Assembly: GCF_003702045.1 (NCBI RefSeq)
Contig: NZ_RBTP01000012.1
Span: forward strand, 248,001 to 312,000
Direction: 5' to 3'
Length of the DNA stretch: 64,000 nt
Source: Pseudomonas viridiflava
GTDB taxonomy: Bacteria; Pseudomonadota; Gammaproteobacteria; Pseudomonadales; Pseudomonadaceae
Part shown: positions 9,873 to 18,763 of the stretch, in pieces
Layout of the letters: every line of letters begins with the position of its first letter
How positions within the stretch are numbered: position 1 is the first letter of the stretch
Position numbers and translations under genes: made by a program
Notes under the pieces: generated by a model
What the model saw: the letters and a program-made list of their open reading frames with translations, nothing else
What the model was told of the DNA's origin: nothing
Databases searched by the model: none

Positions 9873-10706
9873 TTATGCTTTATTTGCTTCTCTTGGGAAA
9901 AGCTGATTGCCGCAGCGTGAGCAGAAAGCGGCACCGTGCTCATGAAATTTCTTCGCGCACACCGGGCAATCATGCTTCAACTGCTCGCCGCGCAGGGCGT
10001 TGGCCAGCTCGGCGGTGAATATACCGGTGGGTACGGCGATGATCGAGTAACCGGTGATCATCACCAGCGACGACAGTATCTGCCCGAGTGGCGTCTTGGG
10101 CACGATGTCGCCGAAGCCCACGGTGGTCAGGGTGACGATAGCCCAATAGATGCCTTTGGGAATGCTGGTGAAGCCGTGCTCCGGCCCTTCGATCACGTAC
10201 ATCAGCGTGCCGAATACGGTGACCAGCGTCGACACGGCGACCAGAAACACGATGATCTTCTGCTTGCTGCCGCGCAACGCAGACAACAGATAGTTGGCCT
10301 GGCGCAGGTACGTGCCAAGCTTGAGCACCCGAAAAATCCGCATCATGCGGATGATCCGCACGATCAGCAGGTATTGGGCATCGCTGTAGTAGATCGCCAG
10401 CACCCCCGGCACGATGGCCAGCAAGTCCACCAGCCCGTAAAAGCTGAACGCGTACTTGAGCGGTCGGGGCGAGCAATACAGACGCAGGATGTACTCGATG
10501 GCAAACACCAGCGTGAAGCCCCATTCGACCCAGGCAAACACCTGCGAGTAATCGCGGTGAATGCTCTCGATGCTGTCAATGATCGTGACCAGCAGGCTGA
10601 GCAGGATGAGGACCAGCAGGATCTTGTCAAAGCGCCGCCCGGCAGGCGTGTCAGCCTCGAAAATAACGATATGCAGCCGCTCGCGGCGGCTGAGAGAGGT
10701 GTCCAT
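9873..10706 (-). CDS. Voltage-gated-type potassium channel with C-terminal zinc ribbon
   Basis: A 277-residue six-helix ion channel. The S4-like basic segment RIIRMMRIFRVLKL is at residues 117-130 and the K+ selectivity filter TTVGFGD at 194-200, so a KvAP/Kch-type K+ channel. After the S6 helix, the cytoplasmic tail holds two CxxC pairs (Cys247/250 and 262/265; CPVC and CSRC), which look like a rubredoxin-like zinc ribbon. Single transcription unit. The physiological role of these bacterial channels is poorly known. Confidence 0.9.
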   Translation of the reverse strand: MDTSLSRRERLHIVIFEADTPAGRRFDKILLVLILLSLLVTIIDSIESIHRDYSQVFAWVEWGFTLVFAIEYILRLYCSPRPLKYAFSFYGLVDLLAIVPGVLAIYYSDAQYLLIVRIIRMMRIFRVLKLGTYLRQANYLLSALRGSKQKIIVFLVAVSTLVTVFGTLMYVIEGPEHGFTSIPKGIYWAIVTLTTVGFGDIVPKTPLGQILSSLVMITGYSIIAVPTGIFTAELANALRGEQLKHDCPVCAKKFHEHGAAFCSRCGNQLFPREANKA

Positions 10707-10787
10707 TGTGCATTCCGAGTTGAAGATCGGGTGAGCCTAGGAGTAATGAGGGCTGGAGTGCAAGCGGTGGTGTCAACTCAGCTTGCC

Positions 10788-10881
10788 CATGCCCCGCGTG
10801 GGCATGCAGCCCGTGACGCTTTGCGTCACCTCACGGCCGGACGCGGAGCGTCCTGAGCGGCTTTACCACGCTGGAGCGTGG
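10788..10881. repeat. P. syringae-type palindromic repeat block, copy 1
   Basis: Four short perfect hairpins in a row: CATGCCC/GGGCATG (10788-10806), GTGACGC-TTT-GCGTCAC (10813-10829), GGACGC-GGA-GCGTCC (10839-10853) and CCACGCT-GG-AGCGTGG (10866-10881). The same hairpin types recur at 21723-21792 and partly at 41530-41546. From memory, such GACGC/GCGTC elements are dispersed in P. syringae intergenic DNA. Confidence 0.75.
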
Positions 10882-10902
10882 ACGATCAGCGATACCTGAC
10901 GT

Positions 10903-10992
10903 GTGGGAGCGAGCTCGCTCGCGAATAGGCAGTTGCAGACCCCGAAAATAGCGTGTCTGAACCATCGCTTTCGTGAGCAAGCTCACTCCCAC
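10903..10992. repeat. REP doublet (REPIN), copy A
   Basis: A 23-base REP unit at 10903-10925 (GTGGGAGCGAGCTCGCTCG...) is mirrored by an inverted unit at 10970-10992 with three mismatches, separated by 44 bases. This is the standard REPIN layout of Pseudomonas, thought to be mobilised by a RAYT transposase; none is present in the window. Confidence 0.9.
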
Positions 10993-11084
10993 AGGGATGC
11001 GTTAAACCGCCGCCCTTGTTTTATCCGCTTTTTACGGGCGTCGGTGACGTTCTGTGTCACAGGCTCAAGCTGGAACAGAGCCGG

Positions 11085-12518
11085 TTATTTGCCCGCAACG
11101 TCCTCCTTCTCCCAACCCCCACCCAATGCCAGGAACAGGTTGATCTGGCCCATTGCAACTTGCGTGTTGGCCTCGGCCAATTGCGCGCGGACCTCGGTGT
11201 AGGTGCGGGTGGCTTGCAGGTCGGCGAGGAATGAGGCGCGGCCGGCCTGGTAGAAGCGGTGGGTCTGGTCGGCGGCTTCTTTTGCCGATTGCTCGGCGTC
11301 TTTCAAGGCATCGCGGCGGTCGAGCAGGGCGGTGTACTGGGCGAGCCCGGTCTGGGTTTCGCGGATGGCGTTGAGCACCACGCCGTCGAAGCGAGCCAGT
11401 GAGGCTTGTGCCGAGGCTTCGGCCTGATGAATGCGCGCACGGGAGCCGTTGGAGGGGATGGTCCAGTTCAATAGCGGCCCGAAGCCCCAGCGGTTGGCTG
11501 CCGGTTTGCCCAGGTTCTCGATGCTGCCAATGGTGCCAATGGTTGCGCCGATGCTGATGTCGGGGTACAGCTCGCCGGTCGCGACGCCGATCTGCGCGGT
11601 GGACATCGCCAGATGACGCTCCGCCTGACGAATATCCGGGCGGCGCTTGAGCAGTGCCGCGCCATCGCCCACCGGCATGATCTGCGCGATGTGCGGCAGC
11701 TCATTGCAGGTGCTGACGCCCGCGGGCAACTGTTCGACAGGCCGGGCCAGCAGCATGGATAGGCGGAACAGCGCCGCCTGACGCTGGGCTTCGTAACGCG
11801 GCAGCTCGGCGCGCAACGACTTAAATTGTGTCTGCGAGCGGGTGACCTGCGTTTCGTCGCCACGCCCGGCATCACGCAGGCGCTGGTTCAATTTCACGCT
11901 TTGTTGTTGCAGGTCCAGGGATTCGCGGGCGATGTCATGCTCTTCATTGGCGGCGCACACCTGCGTGTAGGCGCGCACCACGTCGGCGACGACGGTGATG
12001 CGGGCGGTATCGACTGCCGCCTGACTGGCGTCGACATTGGCTTGAGCCGCTTCGATGCCGCGCTGCAAGGTGCCGAACAGATCAAACTGATAGGACGTGG
12101 TGAGGCCGACATCGCCCACGTTGGTCACGGGCACTTTCTCGGGCAGCAAAAACGCTTCGCCCGACTCCTGCAAGCGCTGCGCACCGATTTTCGCGCTGTT
12201 GGTGAAGCCGCCTGCGGCCTCGGCTTCGGCACCCTGATAACGCGAGCGTTGCAGGTTGGCGGCGGCAATGCGCAGGTCGGTATTGGACGCCATCGCCTGG
12301 CGCACCAGTTCATCCAGTTTCGGGTCTTGGTACAGACGCCACCAATGAGCGGGCACCGGAGCCGAAACGGTATTCACCGACTGGCCAGCCAGTTCACCTT
12401 GCAGATCCGGACGATTAATCGCGCCATCCCTGGGCAGCTCATAGTCCGGTCCGACCATCTGGCAAGCCGACAACAGCGCGCCGATACCCAGCATCATCAG
12501 GCGAGGAGCCCGTTTCAT
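11085..12518 (-). CDS. Outer-membrane efflux lipoprotein, NodT/OprM family
   Basis: A 477-residue TolC-fold protein. The signal peptide ends in LLSACQ, the lipobox, with lipidated Cys at about residue 19. It has two outer membrane efflux repeats with long helices. It should form the exit duct for the adjacent FUSC-HlyD pump. Start ATG 12518 overlaps the HlyD gene stop by four bases, so it is the last gene of the marR-FUSC-DUF1656-hlyD-nodT operon. Confidence 0.93.
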   Translation of the reverse strand: MKRAPRLMMLGIGALLSACQMVGPDYELPRDGAINRPDLQGELAGQSVNTVSAPVPAHWWRLYQDPKLDELVRQAMASNTDLRIAAANLQRSRYQGAEAEAAGGFTNSAKIGAQRLQESGEAFLLPEKVPVTNVGDVGLTTSYQFDLFGTLQRGIEAAQANVDASQAAVDTARITVVADVVRAYTQVCAANEEHDIARESLDLQQQSVKLNQRLRDAGRGDETQVTRSQTQFKSLRAELPRYEAQRQAALFRLSMLLARPVEQLPAGVSTCNELPHIAQIMPVGDGAALLKRRPDIRQAERHLAMSTAQIGVATGELYPDISIGATIGTIGSIENLGKPAANRWGFGPLLNWTIPSNGSRARIHQAEASAQASLARFDGVVLNAIRETQTGLAQYTALLDRRDALKDAEQSAKEAADQTHRFYQAGRASFLADLQATRTYTEVRAQLAEANTQVAMGQINLFLALGGGWEKEDVAGK

Positions 12519-13399
12519 CGTGTGGCCTCCGGGGTGTCTTCGATGATCGACACGGTCGCGGTACGTCCAGCGATCATGCGGAAATCCTTGGGCACGTCAT
12601 CGAACGCAATCCGCACTGGAATACGCTGGGCCAGTCGCACCCAGCTGAACGCCGGGTTGACGTTGGGCAGCATATTGGAGCCGCTGGTCCGGTCGCGGTC
12701 TTCGATCCCGGCCACGATGCTGACCACATGACCGGTCAGCCGTGCGTTATCGCCTATGACCCGTATGTCCACACCCTGACCGACATGAATGCCGTCGAGT
12801 TTGGTTTCTTCGAAATAACCGTCGATGTGGAACGACGCCGCATCCACCACCGACAGCACAGGGCGTCCGGCGCTGACGAACTCGTGTTCGCGAGGCGCTC
12901 GGTCGTTGAGGTAGCCATCGACCGGGCTCTTGATCACCGAGCGGTTCAGGTTCAATTGTGCGGCATCCACGGCCACGCGCGCTTCGCCCAAGGCTGACAA
13001 TGCGCGGGCTTCGCGTGACTGGCTTTCTTCCAGTTGCTCGCGTGCCACCAGGTTACCCAAGCCACGGTTACGCTTGTTCTCGCGGCGCGCCTGCTCCCAG
13101 GTTTCCTGACGTTCGGCAACCGTGGCCTGGGCTTGGCGCAAGGCGAGGCGGAAGCGGTCCTGGTCGATGGTGAATAGCACCTGGCCTTTGTGCACCGGTT
13201 GGTTGTCGGTGACTTCGACCTTCTGGATCAGTCCGGACACGTCCGGGGCAATCTGCACGATATCGGCGCGGATGTGGCCGTCGCGGGTCCAGGGGGCGTA
13301 CATGTAGTACATCACCATGCGCCAGACAACGACGGCAGCCAGAGTCACCACCAGCAGGGTCAGGACCACACGGCCCAGAGTCAGTATCGGTTTTTTCAT
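12515..13399 (-). CDS. HlyD-family periplasmic adaptor (AaeA/EmrA-like)
   Basis: A 294-residue membrane fusion protein. One N-terminal membrane helix (about residues 7-28) is followed by the biotinyl-lipoyl-like half (DIVQIAPDVSGLIQKVEV), a helical hairpin and the second lipoyl half. It couples the inner-membrane FUSC protein to the outer-membrane NodT protein. ATG 13399 (MKKPILTL) is preferred to an upstream in-frame codon because it overlaps the DUF1656 gene by four bases and starts at the membrane anchor. Confidence 0.93.
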   Translation of the reverse strand: MKKPILTLGRVVLTLLVVTLAAVVVWRMVMYYMYAPWTRDGHIRADIVQIAPDVSGLIQKVEVTDNQPVHKGQVLFTIDQDRFRLALRQAQATVAERQETWEQARRENKRNRGLGNLVAREQLEESQSREARALSALGEARVAVDAAQLNLNRSVIKSPVDGYLNDRAPREHEFVSAGRPVLSVVDAASFHIDGYFEETKLDGIHVGQGVDIRVIGDNARLTGHVVSIVAGIEDRDRTSGSNMLPNVNPAFSWVRLAQRIPVRIAFDDVPKDFRMIAGRTATVSIIEDTPEATR

Positions 13400-13605
13400 G
13401 TCATCAGGTATCGACTGAGAGTATCCACGGCGCCGAGCAACAAAGCGTATAGACCTACGTTGAACAAAGCCCGGTGCCAGACCAGACGGTAGAAGTGGGC
13501 GCGCGACAGCACAGCGTGCACGCCGAGAAACAGCAGATAGGCGACGCCCATCATGGCCAGAAAGGTGGGGATGAAAATCCCGCTGATGTCCAGATCGCCG
13601 ATCAT
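13396..13605 (-). CDS. DUF1656 small membrane protein (AaeX-like)
   Basis: A 69-residue protein with two membrane helices; it starts MIGDLDISGIFIPTFLAMMGVAYLLF, the usual DUF1656 opening. Proteins of this family sit between FUSC and HlyD genes in aromatic-acid efflux operons (aaeX). Overlaps both neighbours by four bases. Its precise role in the pump is not established. Confidence 0.9.
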   Translation of the reverse strand: MIGDLDISGIFIPTFLAMMGVAYLLFLGVHAVLSRAHFYRLVWHRALFNVGLYALLLGAVDTLSRYLMT

Positions 13606-15689
13606 AAAGGCGCTCCATCGATGTTATGCGGCAGTTGTTCGGTCAACTCGTCGGCCACGGTGACGATTTCCACCCCAGGCAGCAGGGCCAGACGCAGGCC
13701 GCTGAGCGCGTGCAGCAGGTGGACGCGGGCCGGGTTGCCGCCCATGTCCTGGTCGGTCAGCGAACGGCGCGCGCGATCCATGAGTATCAACAGGCCCCGT
13801 GGCGCAGGCAGGCGCTCACCGGCCTTGGTGCAGTGCCGGAAATAGCCGCTGACTTCGTTGATCACCTGGCGCAGCAGCACCTGAGCCTGTGGGGTCGCAC
13901 GACGGGTGTAGGCGAGCAGGTCCAGCATGTTCAGCGCGACCCGCAACTCCCGCAGCGCAATACCCGTGTCTTGGGAAGTGAGGGTCAGGCGCGGCAATTG
14001 CTGCATCAGTCGATCCAGCATCTGCACGCCCATGCGCCGGTGTTCGGCCAGGGTCGAGTCTTCGCTCAGGCTGGCGATGTCGCGCCAACTGAAGCGGGTC
14101 AGGCGCTTGACCGCCAGATCGACACCGAACGGACGGAACACCAGGGTCCAGATGAAGGCAAATAATAAACCGGCGGGGCCTGCCAGATTGGAGTTGAGGA
14201 AGTTTAGAAAGTCCGCGTCGTACGCGCTCTGGATGCTGATGAACGACGAGGTGTTGACGATGGTCAGCAGCGTGCCGAGAAAGAAACGCGGCTGTACGGT
14301 CAGGGTTCCGACGCAGATGAAGGGCACCGAGAAGGCCAGCACCAGCATCGGGAAATCGTGCAGGTTGGGCAGCACCACGAACAGGTACAGGCTGGCGAAC
14401 ACCACCGACAGCATGGTCCAGAAAAAGAACCGATAGATCTGCGGCGCAGGGTCGTCCATCGCGGCAAAGAAGCTGCAGGACACCGCCGCCAGCGCCACGG
14501 CACTTGCGCCATCTTTCCAGCCCAGCAGAATCCACAGCACCGAGGCGACGATGATGGCCAACACGGTCGAGGCCACCGAATAGAGCATAAGGCCCCGGTC
14601 AAGAAACGGCGTTAGTCGACCCAGACGCCAGTGACGATAAACGGCGCGCCACTGCGATTGATCGTCAGTCTTGATCGCGTATTGCAGCGTGCGGCAGTCT
14701 TGCCACAGGTCGACCCATTCGCCCAGCCTGAACAGCACGTTGGACAGCAACAGGTGATCACGGTCGTCCAGTTGTGCCGAATCCGGTTGCAACTGATCCA
14801 GTGTGCGATGCAGCTGTTGCCATTGTTCCAATTGCGGGCCGTCGGCTGTGTTCGCCAGCCAGTCGCGAGTTTGCAGGAGCAGGAGCGACAGGCTGGCGAG
14901 CAGTTCCGGCGTGCGCCGCTCCAGCGCCCAGAGTGCATCGTCGAGTGCATCAATGACCGGCAGCAGGTGAATCATGCGGCCGCGCAGTTCGTGGGCATTG
15001 CGCACGGTCTGCTTGCGTGCGCCTTCGTGGCTCAACTGGCCAATCATCATTTCCAGCGAGTTGAAGCTGCCGACCATCGAGTTGCGCAGCGTGCCGATTT
15101 CTTCGGGCTGGCAGGTGCGGCTGAGAAAGTGTTCGCTGTAGCTTGAGGCATCCCCAAACCATTTTTCCGTGGTCGCCTGAAACACCGGGGCCAGGCGCCT
15201 TGGCCAGAACATTGCGCCCACGACAGCGGCACAAATGATCCCCAGAAAAATCTCCTCGGTACGCGACACTGCTATCTCGAACACTGCTTGCGGGTTGTCC
15301 ACCACGGGCAGCGAGATCAGCGGCATGGTGTAACCCGCGAGCATCAAGGCGTAGCTGTTGGCGGTCCGTAAATGCAGGGACAGAAACAGCAGTGTGCCGG
15401 TCCACAAACCGACCACAACAGCCAGCAGGAAAGGGGTCTGCACGAACATCGGCACCAGCAGCACCGACGCTGCCGCACCCGCCAGCGTACCGGCTGCGCG
15501 GTACAGCGCCTTGGAACTGGTCGGGCCCACAAACGGACTCGACACAATGTACACGGTGGCCATCGCCCAATAGGGGCGCGGCATTTCCATCAGCAGCGCG
15601 ATGTACAGCGCCAGCATCGAGGCGCCAAAGGTTCGCACGCCATAGAACCAGTCGCGTGCAGGCGGCACGCTGGAGAAGAAACCGCTCAT
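13602..15689 (-). CDS. FUSC-family inner-membrane efflux protein (AaeB-like)
   Basis: A 695-residue protein with two blocks of membrane helices (about residues 20-175 and 380-510), each followed by a long cytoplasmic helical part, as in the FUSC/AaeB family. It has the expected full length. With HlyD and NodT it would export aromatic carboxylates or similar organic acids. The substrate cannot be read from sequence. Overlaps marR by four bases. Confidence 0.92.
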   Translation of the reverse strand: MSGFFSSVPPARDWFYGVRTFGASMLALYIALLMEMPRPYWAMATVYIVSSPFVGPTSSKALYRAAGTLAGAAASVLLVPMFVQTPFLLAVVVGLWTGTLLFLSLHLRTANSYALMLAGYTMPLISLPVVDNPQAVFEIAVSRTEEIFLGIICAAVVGAMFWPRRLAPVFQATTEKWFGDASSYSEHFLSRTCQPEEIGTLRNSMVGSFNSLEMMIGQLSHEGARKQTVRNAHELRGRMIHLLPVIDALDDALWALERRTPELLASLSLLLLQTRDWLANTADGPQLEQWQQLHRTLDQLQPDSAQLDDRDHLLLSNVLFRLGEWVDLWQDCRTLQYAIKTDDQSQWRAVYRHWRLGRLTPFLDRGLMLYSVASTVLAIIVASVLWILLGWKDGASAVALAAVSCSFFAAMDDPAPQIYRFFFWTMLSVVFASLYLFVVLPNLHDFPMLVLAFSVPFICVGTLTVQPRFFLGTLLTIVNTSSFISIQSAYDADFLNFLNSNLAGPAGLLFAFIWTLVFRPFGVDLAVKRLTRFSWRDIASLSEDSTLAEHRRMGVQMLDRLMQQLPRLTLTSQDTGIALRELRVALNMLDLLAYTRRATPQAQVLLRQVINEVSGYFRHCTKAGERLPAPRGLLILMDRARRSLTDQDMGGNPARVHLLHALSGLRLALLPGVEIVTVADELTEQLPHNIDGAPL

Positions 15690-16138
15690 GGCTGCGCCCC
15701 TTGGTCAGCGCGGCTGGTGTCGGAAAAGGCCTGGAACACGCGCAAGGCGGCATCCAGGTCGGCAGGGGCCACCTCTTTCAGCACTTCGGCACGCAGACGT
15801 GTCAGTTCGGTTTCGATGGCGCTTGCCAGTTCGCGGCCTTTGTCCGTCAGGCTCAAGGCCTTGGCGCGACGGTCATTAGGGTCTTCGGTTCTGCAGACGA
15901 TCCCGGCCTTGCACAACTGGTCCAGCAGGCGAACCAGCGTTGGGCTTTCCATGCCAGCCGCATGCGCCACTTTTACCTGATGCACGCCGTCTCCCAGCCG
16001 CGCAATGGCCAACAACGGCCCTGCGCAGGCTTCGGAAATACCGTAGGTGACCAGCGTGGTCTGGCAGTCGCGTCGCCAGTGGCGTGATGCCGCAACCAGA
16101 CCGCTGCTGATCGCCCTGTGAAGCGCATCGACAGACAT
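15686..16138 (-). CDS. MarR-family transcriptional regulator of the efflux operon
   Basis: A 150-residue winged-helix regulator. The recognition region includes VAHAAGMESPTLVRLLDQL and the wing DPNDRRAKALSLTDKGREL, both typical of MarR proteins. ATG 16138 (MSVDALHRAI) is preferred to a TTG three codons upstream. As first gene of the efflux operon it probably autorepresses through the palindrome at 16184-16208 and is released by an aromatic ligand. Confidence 0.92.
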   Translation of the reverse strand: MSVDALHRAISSGLVAASRHWRRDCQTTLVTYGISEACAGPLLAIARLGDGVHQVKVAHAAGMESPTLVRLLDQLCKAGIVCRTEDPNDRRAKALSLTDKGRELASAIETELTRLRAEVLKEVAPADLDAALRVFQAFSDTSRADQGAQP

Positions 16139-16681
16139 GGAAAACAACCTGAAATTTAGTTAGGAGCGATATTGTTAGTGAGGATATTAGTAGCTTGCTA
16201 ACTAATATCCCGTAACAACTTGTGTCAGTCAACCCGAAATCGCCAAGCGGCGCATCCCTGTGGGCGAAGCAATAAATCGTGGGATGTCAGTTGTAATACA
16301 GCGATAAACGGTCGTGCGTAGTAAGTCAAAACGACGAAAAGTTCCTTTCTTGAGGAAATATTAGCTACCGTTCGTCGGCTATTTTTGATCAATGAGTGGA
16401 TTTTTTGAGCTTTCTCTTCAAAAAAATGACGCCAGGTCGAAATCAACAGGTCCGCACAGAACGACGCCTGCAGGACAAAGCTGGCAATTGGCTTTACTTT
16501 AAAAAGTAGCATCAAAGTAATGGCATTGATGCAGTTGTGACATTTTGTTGGCGCCAATGCGTTGTCGTTTATGTTTAAAAAATACCCGATTCAGCCGATA
16601 GTCTGGATGAACCGAACGGGCCACGGTGCCTGTTCTAGAGACCTTCTGCTGTTGCGCGACGCGCACCTTGCGAGTGACGCC
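16139..16681. other. Gene-free stretch between marR and alginate lyase
   Basis: About 540 bases with visibly lower GC than its neighbours. It holds the MarR-type dyad (16184-16208), a TTCCT/AGGAA dyad near 16340 and a perfect GCATCAA-N10-TTGATGC dyad at 16509-16532. An extended in-frame reading of the lyase gene from a TTG at 16562 is possible but lacks a signal peptide or a good ribosome site. Confidence 0.6.
16184..16208. promoter_or_regulatory. Probable MarR operator
   Basis: Perfect 8-base inverted repeat ATATTAGT-N9-ACTAATAT, 46 bases upstream of the marR ATG, accompanied by related TTAGTTAG at about 16157. AT-rich dyads of this size at the autoregulated promoter are typical MarR sites. 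Confidence 0.6.
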
Positions 16682-17347
16682 ATGATCGATCTTGCCACTT
16701 GGAACCTGTCCGTCCCTGTCGGGACTCCCGCGACCATCATCGAAACCCCTAAATTGATGAAGGGTTATCAGGACGGTTATTTTCGCTCCGGCGACACGCT
16801 GTTTTTCTGGGCGCCCGTAACCGGTTCCACGACCGAGAACGCCAAATACCCTCGTTCCGAATTGCGCGAAACGACGCCCGACGGCAGGGCGTACAACTGG
16901 AACTATTCCAGTGCCGACAATTTTCTGCGGGCCACGCTGGAAGTGGACCAGGTGCCGTCCAGCGGCAAGATCGTGATCGGTCAGATTCACTGCTACCAGA
17001 GCACCGAGCCGTTGCTGAAAGTGGAGTATCAGTACAAAGAGAAATTGCAGACCGGCAACATCGTCGCCAAATTTCGCCGCACCCCGGATGCAGAAATCGA
17101 GGTCATCACCATTGCCCAGGGCGTGCCGCTCAATCAGCGGTTCAACTACGCAATCAACCTGTCGCCTTCAGGGGAGCTGACGGTCAACGCGTTCGATGCG
17201 GTCTGGGTCGCCAAACTCGACTCTGCCTGGAGCTCCAAACTGTTTTACTTCAAGGCCGGGGTCTATACCCAGGACAACACCGGTTACACCAACGAGGGGG
17301 GGTCGGCGACGTTCTACAAGCTGGCGATCGCTCACGAGAAGAAATAA
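16682..17347 (+). CDS. Alginate lyase, polysaccharide lyase family 7
   Basis: A 221-residue PL7 enzyme. The three family motifs are visible: RSELRE, QIH and YFKAGVYTQ, supplying the Arg, Gln, His and Tyr of the catalytic site. It cleaves alginate by beta-elimination. ATG 16682 (MIDLATWNLSVPVG) starts right at the jelly-roll domain; no secretion signal is seen even if the reading is extended upstream to 16562. So it is either cytoplasmic or exported by an unrecognised route. It is monocistronic, and its 3' end faces the sensor kinase gene. Confidence 0.9.
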   Translation: MIDLATWNLSVPVGTPATIIETPKLMKGYQDGYFRSGDTLFFWAPVTGSTTENAKYPRSELRETTPDGRAYNWNYSSADNFLRATLEVDQVPSSGKIVIGQIHCYQSTEPLLKVEYQYKEKLQTGNIVAKFRRTPDAEIEVITIAQGVPLNQRFNYAINLSPSGELTVNAFDAVWVAKLDSAWSSKLFYFKAGVYTQDNTGYTNEGGSATFYKLAIAHEKK

Positions 17348-17398
17348 TGTTTCAGCCCGTCTTGCCGGTCACGATGCCGGGAAGATCAGGCTGAAACA
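17348..17398. terminator. Bidirectional terminator-like hairpin
   Basis: TGTTTCAGCC at 17348-17357 is repeated in inverted form at 17389-17398, enclosing a smaller CCGG-bearing stem. It overlaps the end of the convergent sensor kinase gene, so it would be read from both sides. Confidence 0.5.
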
Positions 17399-18763
17399 GA
17401 TGCGCCCGGCGGCGGGCTGTGCCACGTCGACCCGACCGCCGTGCAGGTGCATGATTGCCGCGACAATGGCCAGCCCCAGGCCATTGGAGTCCGAACGCTG
17501 ATGACGTGAGGCATCGCCGCGATAGAAACGGTCGAACAGGCGCGCCAGAGTGGCTTGCGGCAACACCGGCCCCCGGTTTTCCACGTCGATTTTCCAGTAC
17601 TCGTCGAGTGCAACGACGCGCATCAGGATCTCGCTGTTCTCATCGGCGTAACGGATGGCATTCGCCACCAGGTTGCTCAACGCGCGACGCAGCAGAATCG
17701 GGTCGGCCTGCACGGTGCCTTGGCCGCTCGGGGTCAGGGTCATGTTGCGTTCTTCGGCCAGCCCTTCGAAATAGCCGGCCACTCGGTGCAGCTCGTCATT
17801 CAGGTCCAGCGCTTTGCGCTCCAGCGCAGACTGGGCTTCGTCGGCGCGGGCCAGAAACAGAATGCTTTCCACCAGCCGTGAAATTCGCTCCAGCTCTTCC
17901 AGATTGGAGGCCAGTAACGCCTGATACTCGTCCGCGCTGCGGTTCTGGCGCAGCGCGACCTGGCAATGGCCCATCAGCGAGCCGACGGGTGTGCGGATTT
18001 CGTGCGCCAGATCGGCGGAAAACTGGGTCAGGCGACGGTAGCCGTCGTCCAGCCGGTCGAGCATGGCATTGAACGCATCGCTCAGTTGTTGCAGTTCGAC
18101 CGGCGTGTCCTGGCTGTCCAGGCGGCTGTGCAGGCTGGCGGGCGTAATGGCGGCGGCATGTGCGGCCATTCTGCGCAGTGGTCGCAGACCGCGCCGCAGC
18201 AGCACGTAGCCGAGCAGGGCGGTGATCAGAAAGGCCAGCGCCACCGCTGCATAGATACGCTCGCGGAACGTCGCAAGCATGGCCATTTCTTTGACCATCA
18301 GGTGCGCGGCCTGCAAACGCACTTCGACGCCGTTGGACATGACTTGCGCAGCGGCCGCGCGCAAGGGCACGCCTTGCAGGCTCATGCCGCTGCGCAGGTC
18401 TTCGGCACGCAACGGTTGATCCTGGGCCGCGGTCGGCAGCTCCGGCAAGGGCGCTCGCTGCGGGTTGACCGAGATCACCGGCGGCTTGCCCGGCTCGCCA
18501 ATGATGAAAATGTCCTCCTCGCTGTCGAGCATGTTCTCGAACAGCTGCGGGCTGCTCTTGAGGTTGTCCATCGTCAGGTCGTAGCGCAGCAGCTTGCGAA
18601 AGTGATCCAGCCGCGCCAGCACAGCATGGTCGGAGCGCTGCAGGACGGTCTGCTCGATCGACTGATACAGGTACAGACCGGCACCGCCGACGGTGAGCAT
18701 CGCCACCAGTGCGAACGCCAGCGTCGAACGCAGGGTCAGGGAAGGTTGGCGTCTGCGCTGCAT
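17369..18763 (-). CDS. Heavy-metal-type sensor histidine kinase (CusS/CopS/HprS class)
   Basis: A 464-residue sensor. Membrane helices are at about 13-33 and 170-190 with a 135-residue periplasmic sensor between them, then HAMP, H-box [16 protein letters not shown] with His254, an N-box ([12 protein letters not shown]) and G-boxes. It matches the IrlB/CopS/CusS class. ATG 18763 overlaps the response regulator gene by 28 bases. The periplasmic domain has no obvious Met/His copper cluster, so the signal may be oxidative stress and not copper. Confidence 0.92.
   Translation of the reverse strand: MQRRRQPSLTLRSTLAFALVAMLTVGGAGLYLYQSIEQTVLQRSDHAVLARLDHFRKLLRYDLTMDNLKSSPQLFENMLDSEEDIFIIGEPGKPPVISVNPQRAPLPELPTAAQDQPLRAEDLRSGMSLQGVPLRAAAAQVMSNGVEVRLQAAHLMVKEMAMLATFRERIYAAVALAFLITALLGYVLLRRGLRPLRRMAAHAAAITPASLHSRLDSQDTPVELQQLSDAFNAMLDRLDDGYRRLTQFSADLAHEIRTPVGSLMGHCQVALRQNRSADEYQALLASNLEELERISRLVESILFLARADEAQSALERKALDLNDELHRVAGYFEGLAEERNMTLTPSGQGTVQADPILLRRALSNLVANAIRYADENSEILMRVVALDEYWKIDVENRGPVLPQATLARLFDRFYRGDASRHQRSDSNGLGLAIVAAIMHLHGGRVDVAQPAAGRICFSLIFPAS

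Larger units (their letters stand above)
10707..11084. other. Gene-free repeat-rich stretch between K+ channel and efflux operon
   Basis: This 378-base gap holds no credible gene. It carries a block of short hairpins (10788-10881) and a REP doublet (10903-10992), listed separately, plus an imperfect palindrome GTGAC-N7-GTCAC near 11044. The left part contains the upstream region of the channel gene. Confidence 0.8.
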
